Source of the DNA: Pseudomonas sp. MIACH
GTDB lineage: Bacteria; Pseudomonadota; Gammaproteobacteria; Pseudomonadales; Pseudomonadaceae
DNA: 64,000 nucleotides
Assembly: GCF_001269925.1 (NCBI RefSeq)
Contig: NZ_LHVO01000058.1
Coordinates: 181,378 to 245,377 of the forward strand
Reading direction: 5' to 3'
In this document: positions 32,635 to 41,075 of the stretch, in pieces
Layout: each line of letters begins with the position of its first letter
Position numbering within the stretch: position 1 is the first letter of the stretch
Notes under the pieces: generated by a model
The model's input: the letters and a program-made list of their open reading frames with translations, nothing else
Told to the model about the DNA's origin: nothing
The model's database searches: none
Made by a program: the position numbers and the translations under genes

Positions 32635-33983
32635 GTCGGACTCCTTTGCTGCAACCAGCGCTCCAGGTGATGAATATCGACGCCGCCTTCGCAAAAGGCG
32701 GGGTCATCAAGAATGTCGCGGTGCAACGAAATGTTGGTGCTGATGCCCTCCACGACCATCTCGCTCAGCGCCAGGCGCATGCGCGCCATGGCTTCTTCAC
32801 GCGTGGCGCCGTGGGTGATGACCTTGGCCACCATCGAGTCGTAGTACGGCGGCACGCGGTAGCCGGTGGTGACATGGGAATCGACCCGCACACCAAAGCC
32901 GCCGGGCACTTCCCAACGCTGGATCAGGCCGGGGGTCGGCATAAAGGTCAGCGGGTCCTCGGCGTTGATGCGGCACTCCAGGGAGTGGCCGTTCAGTTGA
33001 ACGTCCTCCTGGCGCACGCTGAGCACTTCACCGCGGGCCATGCGCAGTTGCTGCTGGACGATGTCGATGCCGGTGGTCATCTCGGTGACCGGATGCTCCA
33101 CTTGCAGACGCGTGTTCATCTCGATGAAGAAGAACTCGCCGTCCTCATACAGAAACTCGAAAGTGCCCACGCCGCGATAGCCGATGCGGCGGCAGGCCTC
33201 GGCGCAGCGTTCGCCGACCGTGGCGATCAGCGCGGGATCGATGCCCGGCGCCGGCGCTTCTTCCAGGACTTTCTGGTGGCGGCGTTGCAGGGAACAGTCG
33301 CGGCAGCCGAGCCAGATCGCATGGCCATGGGCATCACACAGCACCTGGATTTCCACGTGCCGGGGGTGGCCGAGGAATTTCTCGATATACAGTTCAGGGT
33401 TGCCGAACGCCAACCGCGCTTCTTCGCGAGTGAGACCGATGGCGGCCAACAACTCGGCCTCTGCCTGTACCACGCGCATGCCGCGACCGCCGCCGCCACC
33501 GGCGGCCTTGACGATCACCGGATAGCCGATTTCGGCGGCAATGGCGAGGATGCTCGCGTCGTCGCTCGGCATGCTCGAATCCGGCCCCGGCACGCACGGC
33601 ACACCGGCTTCACGCATGGCGCGCTTGGCTGCCACCTTGTCGCCCATGGTGCGAATGCATGCGGCGCTCGGCCCGATAAAGGTCAACCCGGCCGCTTCGA
33701 TGCGCTCGGCAAACCCGGCGTTTTCCGACAGGAACCCGTAACCGGGGTGGATCGCCTGGGCACCACTGACCTTGGCGGCAAACAGCAGCGCCGTCTGGTT
33801 CAAGTAGCTCAGGCCCGGTGCGGCCGGGCCGATGCACAGCGACTCATCGGCGTTTTGCACATACTGCGCATGACGGTCCGCTTCGGAGTGCACCGCCACA
33901 GTCTTGATGCCCAGGCCATGGCAGGCACGCTGAATGCGCAGGGCGATTTCGCCACGGTTGGCGATCAGCACTTTGTCGAACAT
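32631..33983 (-). CDS. Biotin carboxylase (AccC-like) of the pxp cluster
   Basis: 450 residues from the ATG at 33983 after AGGTG. It shows FDKVLIANRGEIALRIQRAC at the N-terminus, the ATP-grasp glycine loop GGGGRGM (near 163), the catalytic region EMNTRLQVEHPVTEM and the C-terminal half DSMVAKVITHG. It carboxylates the biotin of a carrier protein with bicarbonate and ATP. Placement beside AHS1/AHS2 genes resembles a split urea carboxylase rather than the fatty-acid enzyme, which is usually encoded elsewhere as accBC. The carrier gene is 33 nt upstream. Confidence 0.85.
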   Translation of the reverse strand: MFDKVLIANRGEIALRIQRACHGLGIKTVAVHSEADRHAQYVQNADESLCIGPAAPGLSYLNQTALLFAAKVSGAQAIHPGYGFLSENAGFAERIEAAGLTFIGPSAACIRTMGDKVAAKRAMREAGVPCVPGPDSSMPSDDASILAIAAEIGYPVIVKAAGGGGGRGMRVVQAEAELLAAIGLTREEARLAFGNPELYIEKFLGHPRHVEIQVLCDAHGHAIWLGCRDCSLQRRHQKVLEEAPAPGIDPALIATVGERCAEACRRIGYRGVGTFEFLYEDGEFFFIEMNTRLQVEHPVTEMTTGIDIVQQQLRMARGEVLSVRQEDVQLNGHSLECRINAEDPLTFMPTPGLIQRWEVPGGFGVRVDSHVTTGYRVPPYYDSMVAKVITHGATREEAMARMRLALSEMVVEGISTNISLHRDILDDPAFCEGGVDIHHLERWLQQRSPT

Positions 33984-34016
33984 TGAATTCACCTGAATAA
34001 CGAATACGCGTGGGGG

Positions 34017-34430
34017 TCAACCGAGCCGGAACAGAGCCTGGCCCGCTTCGACTTCGACGCCGGCCTGGGCAAGAATCTCAACCAACTTGCCGGCAACCTT
34101 GGCCTTGACCGGATGGAACATCTTCATCGCCTCGATCACCGCCACGGTCTGGCCGGCTTCAATGGCTTGGCCCACGGTGACGAACGGCGCTTCACCGACG
34201 GCGGGCGTCAGGTGCAAGACGCCATAGAGGCTGGCCTTGATCTCCACGGCGGAGCTGGCCACGGGGGTTGCGGGTGTTGGCGCTGCGTTCACGGCCGGCG
34301 CGACGCTGGTGATCACCTGACCTGCCTGCTTGAACAGCCGCAGCGTGCTGTCGCCTTCGGTCAGGCTCAGCTCCAGCAGATCGGATTCGGCCAGCAAATC
34401 CATCAACCCCTTGATACGTGCTGAATCCAT
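34017..34430 (-). CDS. Biotin carboxyl carrier protein (AccB-like), intact
   Basis: 137 residues from the ATG at 34430 after AGGGG. Helical N-terminus, Ala/Pro linker (44-58) and a biotinyl domain with the canonical VIEAMKMFHPVKA; Lys103 would be biotinylated. It is the first gene after the LysR regulator, 94 nt downstream of the palindrome ATAAG-N5-CTTAT. It serves the AccC-like carboxylase next to it. A second carrier-like gene in the same operon lacks this lysine. Confidence 0.87.
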   Translation of the reverse strand: MDSARIKGLMDLLAESDLLELSLTEGDSTLRLFKQAGQVITSVAPAVNAAPTPATPVASSAVEIKASLYGVLHLTPAVGEAPFVTVGQAIEAGQTVAVIEAMKMFHPVKAKVAGKLVEILAQAGVEVEAGQALFRLG

Positions 34431-34523
34431 GTATGGCCCCTGCCTGTCGAGCGTGTCTTGAGTGGATGGGCCCAATCTACCGAGCCCCTCGAAAAGCGGC
34501 CAAGACGCTTTGGCTTTGGGGTG

Positions 34524-34538
34524 ATAAGCCGACCTTAT
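34524..34538. promoter_or_regulatory. Candidate LysR site ATAAG-CCGAC-CTTAT, copy 1
   Basis: A perfect inverted repeat just after the LysR stop, 94 nt upstream of the biotin carrier gene. It shares arms and flanks (GATAAG...CTTATGAC) with 29837-29851, and the size suits a LysR T-N11-A type site. Confidence 0.5.
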
Positions 34539-34544
34539 GACCGC

Positions 34545-35465
34545 TCAAATCAGGCTGCCACGCATCTTCGCCACCAGCTCCAGCAGGATCGCCTTGACCG
34601 CCTGGGCCGGCACCGACAACGGCAAATGCCCCGACAGGCACAGCGCCAGCGGCGCCTCCACCTCGGGTTCGACGATGCGGCACATGTGCACCGAAGTGGC
34701 CGCCACCATCACCCGCGCCGACGACTCCGGCAGGATGGTCGAGCCGAAATGTTCGGCCACGGCGGCGGTCAGCGTGGTCGAGGATTCAATTTCGGCCACC
34801 ACCCGCGCACTCAGGCCGATGCGCAGAAAGGCTTCATCCACCAGCCGACGCATCACGTTGTAGGGGCGCGGCAGCAGCATGTCCATGTCGGCCAGTTCGG
34901 CCAGGGGCACTTCTTCACGTGTAGCAATCGCCGGGTCGGCACTCACCAGGTACAGCGGCTCGCGCAACAACGAGACAAAACTCAGGCCATGCACCTCGCG
35001 CCCGCCATACAGCACGGCCATATCCATGCGGCCGTTCATGATCAGCTCGCTCAAGGTGGTACCGAAGTTTTCATTGAGGTACAGCAGGATGCCAGGGTGG
35101 CGCTCACGCACGGTGCGCAGCAACGGCAATGACAACGCCGACGCAGCAGTGCCCGGCGCCAGCCCCACCGAAACCTGCCCGGACAACGCCTGGCCGGTGG
35201 CATTGATATCGCTCTGCGCCTGTTCACACTGGCGCAAAATAATCTGCGCATGGGCATACAACACCTTGCCCGCCTCGGTCGGCGTGACGCCACGCTTGGT
35301 GCGAATCAACAGCTGCTGTTGCAGCTCGGCTTCCAGGGTTGCCAGTTGTTGGCTCAACGCCGGTTGCGCCACATGCAGCACATCGGCAGCCTGGGTCATG
35401 CTGCCGATGTCGACCAGTTTCACGAAGTACTTCAGGCGGCGCAGGTTCAAAATGGCGATGCTCAT
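34545..35465 (-). CDS. LysR-family regulator of the pxp/carboxylase operon
   Basis: 306 residues. The N-terminal HTH reads LRRLKYFVKLVDIGSMTQAA then DVLHVAQPALSQQLATLEAE; the effector domain includes GLAPGTAASALSLPLLRTVR and PYNVMRRLVDEAFLRIG. The type is the Nac/Cbl-like or CynR-like group common next to catabolic genes. It is encoded in the same direction as the operon, 114 nt upstream of its first gene, with a matching palindrome in the gap. No strong ribosome site precedes the ATG. The inducer is presumably the transported compound. Confidence 0.85.
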   Translation of the reverse strand: MSIAILNLRRLKYFVKLVDIGSMTQAADVLHVAQPALSQQLATLEAELQQQLLIRTKRGVTPTEAGKVLYAHAQIILRQCEQAQSDINATGQALSGQVSVGLAPGTAASALSLPLLRTVRERHPGILLYLNENFGTTLSELIMNGRMDMAVLYGGREVHGLSFVSLLREPLYLVSADPAIATREEVPLAELADMDMLLPRPYNVMRRLVDEAFLRIGLSARVVAEIESSTTLTAAVAEHFGSTILPESSARVMVAATSVHMCRIVEPEVEAPLALCLSGHLPLSVPAQAVKAILLELVAKMRGSLI

Positions 35466-35486
35466 GTAATGGACAAGTGATGCCTT

Positions 35487-35581
35487 AAATGTGGGAGGGG
35501 GCTTGCTCCCGATGAGGCAGTGTCAGTTGATGCATCTGTGACTGACATACTGCTATCGGGAGCAAGCCCCCTCCCACATTT
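35487..35581. repeat. REPIN: facing REP palindromes
   Basis: ATGTGGGAGGGGGCTTGCTC and its complement GAGCAAGCCCCCTCCCACAT face each other. The spacer also pairs in part (GCAGTGTCAG...CTGACATACTGC) around GATGCATCT, as it does in 49061-49150. Confidence 0.85.
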
Positions 35582-35631
35582 GGTTTTGCGTACACCTGGC
35601 AGGTTTGCAAAAGACAGGCCATCGGTATAAC

Positions 35632-35656
35632 CACCCATAAGGCTTTGCTATGGGTG
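35632..35656. promoter_or_regulatory. Inverted repeat CACCCATA-N9-TATGGGTG
   Basis: Perfect 8-bp arms in the 364-bp region between the divergent LysR and aminotransferase genes. The left part (CATAAGGC) resembles half of the ATAAG-type LysR sites. It is a candidate operator for either gene; the rest of the region to 35829 shows nothing else. Confidence 0.35.
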
Positions 35657-35829
35657 CCCCTGATCCTCCATCCAAAGCACCCGCCCGGAGCAGCCAGGAC
35701 TGGACGCACCACAACAGCGCAGCGCCAGCCATAAGCACTTCCTATCAAACCAGAACAAACTCATCTTATGGCGCCCTCCCCCACCCCTCGTACTGTGACC
35801 CCCGTCAACACCATCAACGAGGAACGCCC

Positions 35830-37038
35830 GTGACTGCCTCCCGCATCGCCGCCCGTGTGCAACGCATCAAACCATCGCCCAGCAGCGCCGCGTCCGACCG
35901 CGCCAACGAGCTGCGTCGCCAGGGCCAGTCCATCATCAACCTGGTGGTGGGCGAGCCGGATTTCGATACGCCACCCAATATTCGCCAGGCCGCCAGTGCC
36001 GCCATTGAGCGCGGTGAAACCCGCTACACCCAGAACGCCGGTACTCCGGAGCTGCGCCAGGCCATCGTCGACAAGCTGGCACGGGAAAACGCCCTGATCT
36101 ACACCGCCCAGCAAGTGCTGGTGACCAGCGGCGCCAAGAGCGCGATCTTCAACGCCTTCGCCGCCACCCTCGGCGCCGGCGATGAGGTGCTGATCCCGGC
36201 GCCGTACTGGGTGTCGTACCCGGACATGGTGCTGGCCTGCGAAGGCGAGCCCGTGACCCTCGCCTGCCCTGAACACAACGGCTTCAAGCTGACCCCAGGC
36301 CAGCTGCGCGCGGCGATCACCCCGCGTACCCGCTGGCTGCTGCTCAACTCCCCCAGCAACCCCACCGGCGCCAGCTACAGCCACAGCGAATTGCGCGCCC
36401 TGGCCGATGTGCTGCTGGACTATCCGCATGTGCTGCTGATGACCGATGACATCTACGAGCACATCCGTTTCGACGGCCTGGACAACCCGCATATCCTCGC
36501 CATCGAGCCGGCCTTGAGCGAGCGCAGCCTGGTGGTCAACGGCGTGTCCAAGACCTACGCCATGACCGGCTGGCGCATCGGTTACGCCGCAGGCCCCACC
36601 GACCTGATCGGCGCCATGGCCACCCTGCAATCGCAGTCCACCAGCAACGCCTGCTCGATCAGCCAGGCGGCGGCGGTGGAAGCGCTCAACGGCGACCAGA
36701 GCTTCGTCCAGCAAAGCGTGCGGGTCTACCAGCAACGCCGCGACCGCTGCCTGGAGCTGCTCAATGCCATTCCCGGTCTCAGTTGCCGCAAGCCCGATGG
36801 TGCGTTCTACCTGTATGTGAATTGCGCTGGCCTGCTGGGTAAAACTACGCCCGAGGGCAAGGTGCTGCACACCGACAGCGACGTCGTGATGTACCTGCTG
36901 GAAAGCCAGGGTGTGGCAGTTGTGGCGGGCACGGCGTATGGCCTGGCGCCGTTTTTCCGCATGTCGATCGCTACCGCGATCACCACCCTCGACCAAGGCT
37001 GTGCACGCATCAAAGCCGCCGTCGCCGCGTTGCGCTGA
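35830..37038 (+). CDS. PLP-dependent aminotransferase (class I, aspartate-aminotransferase type)
   Basis: 402 residues from the GTG at 35830, 6 nt after GAGGA; the frame is open 60 codons further upstream but without a plausible start signal. LVVGEPDFDTPPNIRQAA at the N-terminus, NSPSNPTGASYS, DDIYEHIRFDG and the PLP lysine in VNGVSKTYAMTGWRIGYAAG are the class I motifs. It transfers amino groups between aspartate-like donors and 2-oxo acids. It is followed after 9 nt by an MFS pump, so the pair may make and export or tolerate a compound. The substrate is not readable. Confidence 0.85.
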   Translation: MTASRIAARVQRIKPSPSSAASDRANELRRQGQSIINLVVGEPDFDTPPNIRQAASAAIERGETRYTQNAGTPELRQAIVDKLARENALIYTAQQVLVTSGAKSAIFNAFAATLGAGDEVLIPAPYWVSYPDMVLACEGEPVTLACPEHNGFKLTPGQLRAAITPRTRWLLLNSPSNPTGASYSHSELRALADVLLDYPHVLLMTDDIYEHIRFDGLDNPHILAIEPALSERSLVVNGVSKTYAMTGWRIGYAAGPTDLIGAMATLQSQSTSNACSISQAAAVEALNGDQSFVQQSVRVYQQRRDRCLELLNAIPGLSCRKPDGAFYLYVNCAGLLGKTTPEGKVLHTDSDVVMYLLESQGVAVVAGTAYGLAPFFRMSIATAITTLDQGCARIKAAVAALR

Positions 37039-37047
37039 GGGCCGACC

Positions 37048-38598
37048 ATGACCGTGGCAGCCCACCCGCCCCTGAGTTTCCACCAGGCCTTGCTGGCCAT
37101 GCTCGGCATCTCCCTGGTGCTGATGCTCTCGGCACTCGACCAGACGGTGATCGGCAACGCCTTGCCGAGCATCGTCGCCGAGCTCAATGGCTTTGGACTC
37201 TACGCGTGGGTTGCCACCGGCTACCTGTTGGCGTCCATCGTCACCATTCCGATTTTCGGACGGCTGGGGGATTACTACGGGCGCAAGCCGTTCGTGCTCG
37301 CCGCCACGTTGATTTTCACCCTGGCCTCCCTGGCCTGCGCCGTGGCCAATGACATGCTGGTGCTGGTGATCGGCCGCGCCTTACAAGGCGTGGGCGGCGG
37401 CATGCTGATCGGCACCGCGTTCGCCTGCATTCCCGAACTGTTTCCCGATACCCGTCAACGCCTGCGCTGGCAAATGCTCTTGAGTGCGCTGTTCAGCGTG
37501 GTCAATGCCATCGGCCCGGGCCTGGGGGGTTACCTGACCGGCGCCTTTGGCTGGCGCTCGGTGTTCTACCTCAACCTGCCCCTGGGGTGCCTGGCGCTGT
37601 TGATCGCCTGGCGCTTTCTGCCCTGGTACCGCCCGCAGCAGCGCAGCGGCATTCGCCTGGACTGGCCCGGCGCGCTATTGATCGCGCTGACCCTGGGCAG
37701 CCTGCAGCTATTTGTGGAGTGGCTGGGGCATTCGAGCCTGGCGTTGAGCGCCGCCCTGGGCCTGGGCTGCATGGCCGCGATCATCGCGCTGTGGCATTGG
37801 GAGCGGCGTTGCCCGCATGCGCTGTTGCCGGCGGCGCTGTTCAGTTTGCCGAGCCTGCGATTGTTGTTCGTACTGTCGGTGGCGGCCGGCGCGATCATGT
37901 TTTCGCTGCTGTTCTACCTGCCGCTGTTGCTGCAAGGCGCCTACGGCTACTCGCCCCAGGACGCCGGCCTGTTGATCACGCCGCTGGCGTTGAGCATCAC
38001 CTTGGGGGCCATCGTCAACAGCCGCATCGTGACCCGTTTGCGCAACCCCAACCATTTGCCGCTGGCGGGCTTTGTCGCACTGCTGCTGGCGTGCCTGGGC
38101 CTGGCGGTGGTCGGGCGCGGGGCCGCGTTCAACCTGTTGCTCGGTTTGATCCTGCTGGCCGGCCTGGGGCTGGGATTTATCCTGCTCAACCTCACGGTCT
38201 TCACCCAGACCCTGGCCGAACGGCAGTTCCTGGGGATTGCCACGGCGCTCACCCAGTCCCTGCGCCTGGTCGGCGGGCTGCTCGGCACCGCAGGCATGGG
38301 GGTGCTGGTCAACCTGCTGTACAGCGCCAACGTGCAGCGGGTGTTTCTCGCGGCGAATCACGCCGAGGGCATTGCCGTGTATGCCGATCCGCAAACGCTG
38401 TTGCATGCCAACCTCGACGCCTCGCCCTGGCTGAACCTGGCCCGCGATGCCCTGGCGCAGTCCGTGGGCGTCGGCCTGTTGCTGTGCGCCGGGATCGGCG
38501 TGCTGGCGCTGTTCATCCTGTACCGCTTGCCGCCGGTGCGACTGCATGTCGTGCCGGCCACCGTTGCTCCTGAAAAACCTGCTCCTGAAAACAAATAG
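37048..38598 (+). CDS. MFS multidrug transporter, DHA2 (EmrB/QacA) family
   Basis: 516 residues, about 14 membrane helices. Motif C region LVLMLSALDQTVIGNALPSI, motif A GRLGDYYGRKPF, and GRALQGVGGGML with GPGLGGYLTGAFGWRSVFYLNLP are those of drug:proton antiporters. It starts 9 nt after the aminotransferase stop and is probably co-transcribed. The following porin gene lies 62 nt downstream in the same direction. No EmrA-like membrane fusion protein is linked. Confidence 0.85.
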   Translation: MTVAAHPPLSFHQALLAMLGISLVLMLSALDQTVIGNALPSIVAELNGFGLYAWVATGYLLASIVTIPIFGRLGDYYGRKPFVLAATLIFTLASLACAVANDMLVLVIGRALQGVGGGMLIGTAFACIPELFPDTRQRLRWQMLLSALFSVVNAIGPGLGGYLTGAFGWRSVFYLNLPLGCLALLIAWRFLPWYRPQQRSGIRLDWPGALLIALTLGSLQLFVEWLGHSSLALSAALGLGCMAAIIALWHWERRCPHALLPAALFSLPSLRLLFVLSVAAGAIMFSLLFYLPLLLQGAYGYSPQDAGLLITPLALSITLGAIVNSRIVTRLRNPNHLPLAGFVALLLACLGLAVVGRGAAFNLLLGLILLAGLGLGFILLNLTVFTQTLAERQFLGIATALTQSLRLVGGLLGTAGMGVLVNLLYSANVQRVFLAANHAEGIAVYADPQTLLHANLDASPWLNLARDALAQSVGVGLLLCAGIGVLALFILYRLPPVRLHVVPATVAPEKPAPENK

Positions 38599-38660
38599 AA
38601 AACCTTCACTGCCGCTTTTGACTGCCCTCAAAAAACCAAACACACATGGGGATGACACCG

Positions 38661-39992
38661 ATGGAGCTTTTCAATCGCGCACCGACAGTACTCGCCGGCC
38701 TTTGTGGCCTGCTGATCGCCCAACAGGGCTACGCCGCCGGCCTGGTGGAAGACAGCAAGCTCAACGTGCTGGCCCGCAACTTCTTCAGTAACGCCGACAA
38801 CCGCAGCGGCGCGGCCGACCCCAACTACACCCAGGAATGGGGCCAGGGGTTTATCGCCAACTTCGAGTCGGGTTTCACCCAGGGCACGGTGGGCTTCGGC
38901 ATCGACGCTATCGGCATGTTCGGTGTGCGCCTGGACTCCGGCAAGGGCCGTCACTACAACCCGCAAAGCACCGCGTTCAACGGCAATGTGTTCCCCACCG
39001 ATCACGATGGTCGCGCGGTGGACGAGTTCGGCAGCCTGGGCCTGACCGCCAAGGCGCGCTTTGCCCGGACCGAGCTGAAATACGGGACCCTGGTGCCGAT
39101 GCTGCCGGTGGTGATGTCCACCGACCGCATGCTGCAACAGACCTTCAACGGCGGACAGGTGCAGTCCAAGGACCTGGACCATTTCACCTTCACCCTCGGC
39201 CAATTGGAACACGTGAAAGGCCGTGGTTCGAGCAACCAGATGGGCATGTCGATCCCGGGCGCCAACAACGCGGTCAGCGGCGAGTTCGTCAACAAGTTCT
39301 ACTACGGCGGTGTCGACTACAAACCCACCAAAGACCTGACGTTGCAGTACTACTACGGCAACCTGCAGGACTTCTACAAGCAGAACTTCCTGGGCCTCAA
39401 GTACGACTGGCAGATCGGCCCGGGCACCCTGCGCACCGACCTGCGCCACTTCGACAACCGCTCCGACGGCGCCAACGGCAACGACCCGGCGTTCTACACC
39501 TTCGGCTACTACGGCGACGGCGTGACCAAGGGCAAGGTCGACAGCCGTCTGAGCAGCGCCCTGTTCACCTACCTGGTCAACGGCCACACGATTGCCGCCG
39601 GCCTGCAACAGGTCAGCGGCGACAGCGATGCGGTGTGGCTGAACCAGGGTGACGGTTCTACGGCCTACTTCATGACCGAGTCGATGATCGGCAAATTCCA
39701 GCGCGCCGGGGAAACCACCTGGCAGGTGCGTTACGGCTATGACTTCGCCACGATCGGCGTGCCAGGCCTGAGCTTTATGGGCATGTACGAAAGCGGCTCG
39801 AACATCCGCACGCCAACGGGTGACAAGAGCGAGTGGGAACGCAACCTGACCGTGAGCTATGTGTTCCAGCAAGGCCCGCTGAAGAACCTGAGCATCGCCT
39901 TGCGCCACGCCTCATTGCGCACCGAAGTGACCACCCAGCGTGACAGCGATGAGCATCGGGTGATCATCAGTTACCCGTTGAGCATCTTGTAA
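38661..39992 (+). CDS. OprD-family outer-membrane porin
   Basis: 443 residues if started at 38661 (MELFNRAPTVLAGLCGLL); an ATG at 38646 is possible. A signal peptide ends near QQGYAAG, then GLVEDSKLNVLARNFFSNAD begins the OprD barrel, with the family segments EWGQGFIANFESGFTQGTVGFG and the C-terminal VIISYPLSIL. OprD/OpdK-type porins let amino acids or aromatic and small organic acids cross the outer membrane. It may serve the neighbouring catabolic genes. A REP-like hairpin terminates it. Confidence 0.85.
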   Translation: MELFNRAPTVLAGLCGLLIAQQGYAAGLVEDSKLNVLARNFFSNADNRSGAADPNYTQEWGQGFIANFESGFTQGTVGFGIDAIGMFGVRLDSGKGRHYNPQSTAFNGNVFPTDHDGRAVDEFGSLGLTAKARFARTELKYGTLVPMLPVVMSTDRMLQQTFNGGQVQSKDLDHFTFTLGQLEHVKGRGSSNQMGMSIPGANNAVSGEFVNKFYYGGVDYKPTKDLTLQYYYGNLQDFYKQNFLGLKYDWQIGPGTLRTDLRHFDNRSDGANGNDPAFYTFGYYGDGVTKGKVDSRLSSALFTYLVNGHTIAAGLQQVSGDSDAVWLNQGDGSTAYFMTESMIGKFQRAGETTWQVRYGYDFATIGVPGLSFMGMYESGSNIRTPTGDKSEWERNLTVSYVFQQGPLKNLSIALRHASLRTEVTTQRDSDEHRVIISYPLSIL

Positions 39993-40002
39993 GCCGATCA
40001 AA

Positions 40003-40030
40003 TGTGGGAGGGGGCCTGCCCCCTCCCACA
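40003..40030. terminator. Hairpin TGTGGGAGGGGG-CCTG-CCCCCTCCCACA after the porin
   Basis: A perfect 12-bp stem with 4-nt loop, 11 nt after the porin stop, followed by GTTTG. It is a REP-like sequence that probably acts as a terminator. Confidence 0.65.
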
Positions 40031-40042
40031 GTTTGATTGGCT

Positions 40043-40117
40043 TTATGGCTGGCTGATGTGTTCCAGGGTGTAGCGCAGCGATGCCGGCAACATCGAGCTG
40101 GCGATGAGGCCGATGCT
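40043..40117 (-). pseudogene. Possible C-terminal remnant of a lost gene
   Basis: On the minus strand about 24 open codons end in TAA at 40043-40045 and translate to a plausible tail (IGLIASSMLPASLRYTLEH...). There is no start and no upstream continuation. This looks like a leftover gene end between the porin and the e(P4) gene, but the stretch is too short to name. Confidence 0.2.
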
Positions 40118-40237
40118 AGATGATAAGTTTCACAATCAAGTCAATTTCGCATCCGGAAAAAGTTTCGCAATGTGGTGAATCAACGCCGGATTAGGCTAAG
40201 GTGCGGCCCACGCGCCCTTTCCCTGCGAGACCTCTGC

Positions 40238-41068
40238 ATGCGACCCCTGATCTTCGCCAGCCTGTGCCTGCTGGCAGGCTGCCAACAAACGCCGCCGGCC
40301 AACGACCAGCTCGACGCCGTACTCTGGACCCAGACCTCCATCGAACACGAGTTGATCTATCGCCAGGTCTTCGCCCATGCCACCCGCCAGCTCGACGTGG
40401 CGCTGGCCGATCCCAGCTGGGACGCGCTGCCCTTCCCTCCCCGCAACCTGAGCGGCCTGCCACCGGCGGTGGTGGTGGATATTGACGAAACCCTGCTGGA
40501 CAACGTGCCGCTCAATGCCCGCGACGTGATCAATAACCAGGTGTATGGCTACGACCGCTGGAACACCTGGGTCGACCAGGCCAAGGCCCAGGCCCTCCCC
40601 GGTGCCGTGGCGTTCCTGCAAGCGGCGCAACAAAAAGGCATCACGGTTTACTACCTGACTAACCGCGAACACAGCCAGGTCGCGGCCACTGTGGCCAACC
40701 TGCGCCTGCGCGGTTTTCCGGTGCAGAGCAATCAACAGGTGCTCGCTGCCAGCACGCCTACCGGGCACTGCGAAAGCGCCGGCTACGGCAAGAACTGCCG
40801 CCGCCAATGGGTCGCCAGCCATGCTCGCGTGCTGTTGATGGCCGGTGATTCCCTGGGGGATTTCGTCCAGGCCGAACGCAACACCCTCGAGGCCCAGCGC
40901 AAGGCCGTCGAACCCTATGTGAACTGGCTCGGGCAGCGCTGGTTTTTGCTGCCCAACCCGACTTACGGCAACTGGTACAGCGCGCCCTATGGGGATGATG
41001 AAAAGCTGCCGTTCGCGCAGAAACGCCAGCTCAAGCAGCAGGCGTTGCAGTTGCAGTTGCAGGAGTAA
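40238..41068 (+). CDS. 5'-nucleotidase/acid phosphatase lipoprotein e(P4) family
   Basis: 276 residues from the ATG at 40238; the lipobox LLAGC near residue 14 marks an outer-membrane lipoprotein. The class C HAD motif AVVVDIDETLLDN (about residues 73-85), NNQVYGYDRWNTWV and LLMAGDSLGDF are present. Haemophilus e(P4) dephosphorylates NMN and nucleotides at the cell surface and also supports haem uptake. It is convergent with the second OprD gene (7 nt apart). Confidence 0.85.
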   Translation: MRPLIFASLCLLAGCQQTPPANDQLDAVLWTQTSIEHELIYRQVFAHATRQLDVALADPSWDALPFPPRNLSGLPPAVVVDIDETLLDNVPLNARDVINNQVYGYDRWNTWVDQAKAQALPGAVAFLQAAQQKGITVYYLTNREHSQVAATVANLRLRGFPVQSNQQVLAASTPTGHCESAGYGKNCRRQWVASHARVLLMAGDSLGDFVQAERNTLEAQRKAVEPYVNWLGQRWFLLPNPTYGNWYSAPYGDDEKLPFAQKRQLKQQALQLQLQE

Positions 41069-41075
41069 CGCCAAC

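Noticed and set aside
32631..34430. Housekeeping acetyl-CoA carboxylase accBC
   Set aside because: The pair is locked by overlaps into a pxpBC/pxpA operon with its own LysR regulator, unlike the usual accB-accC pair.
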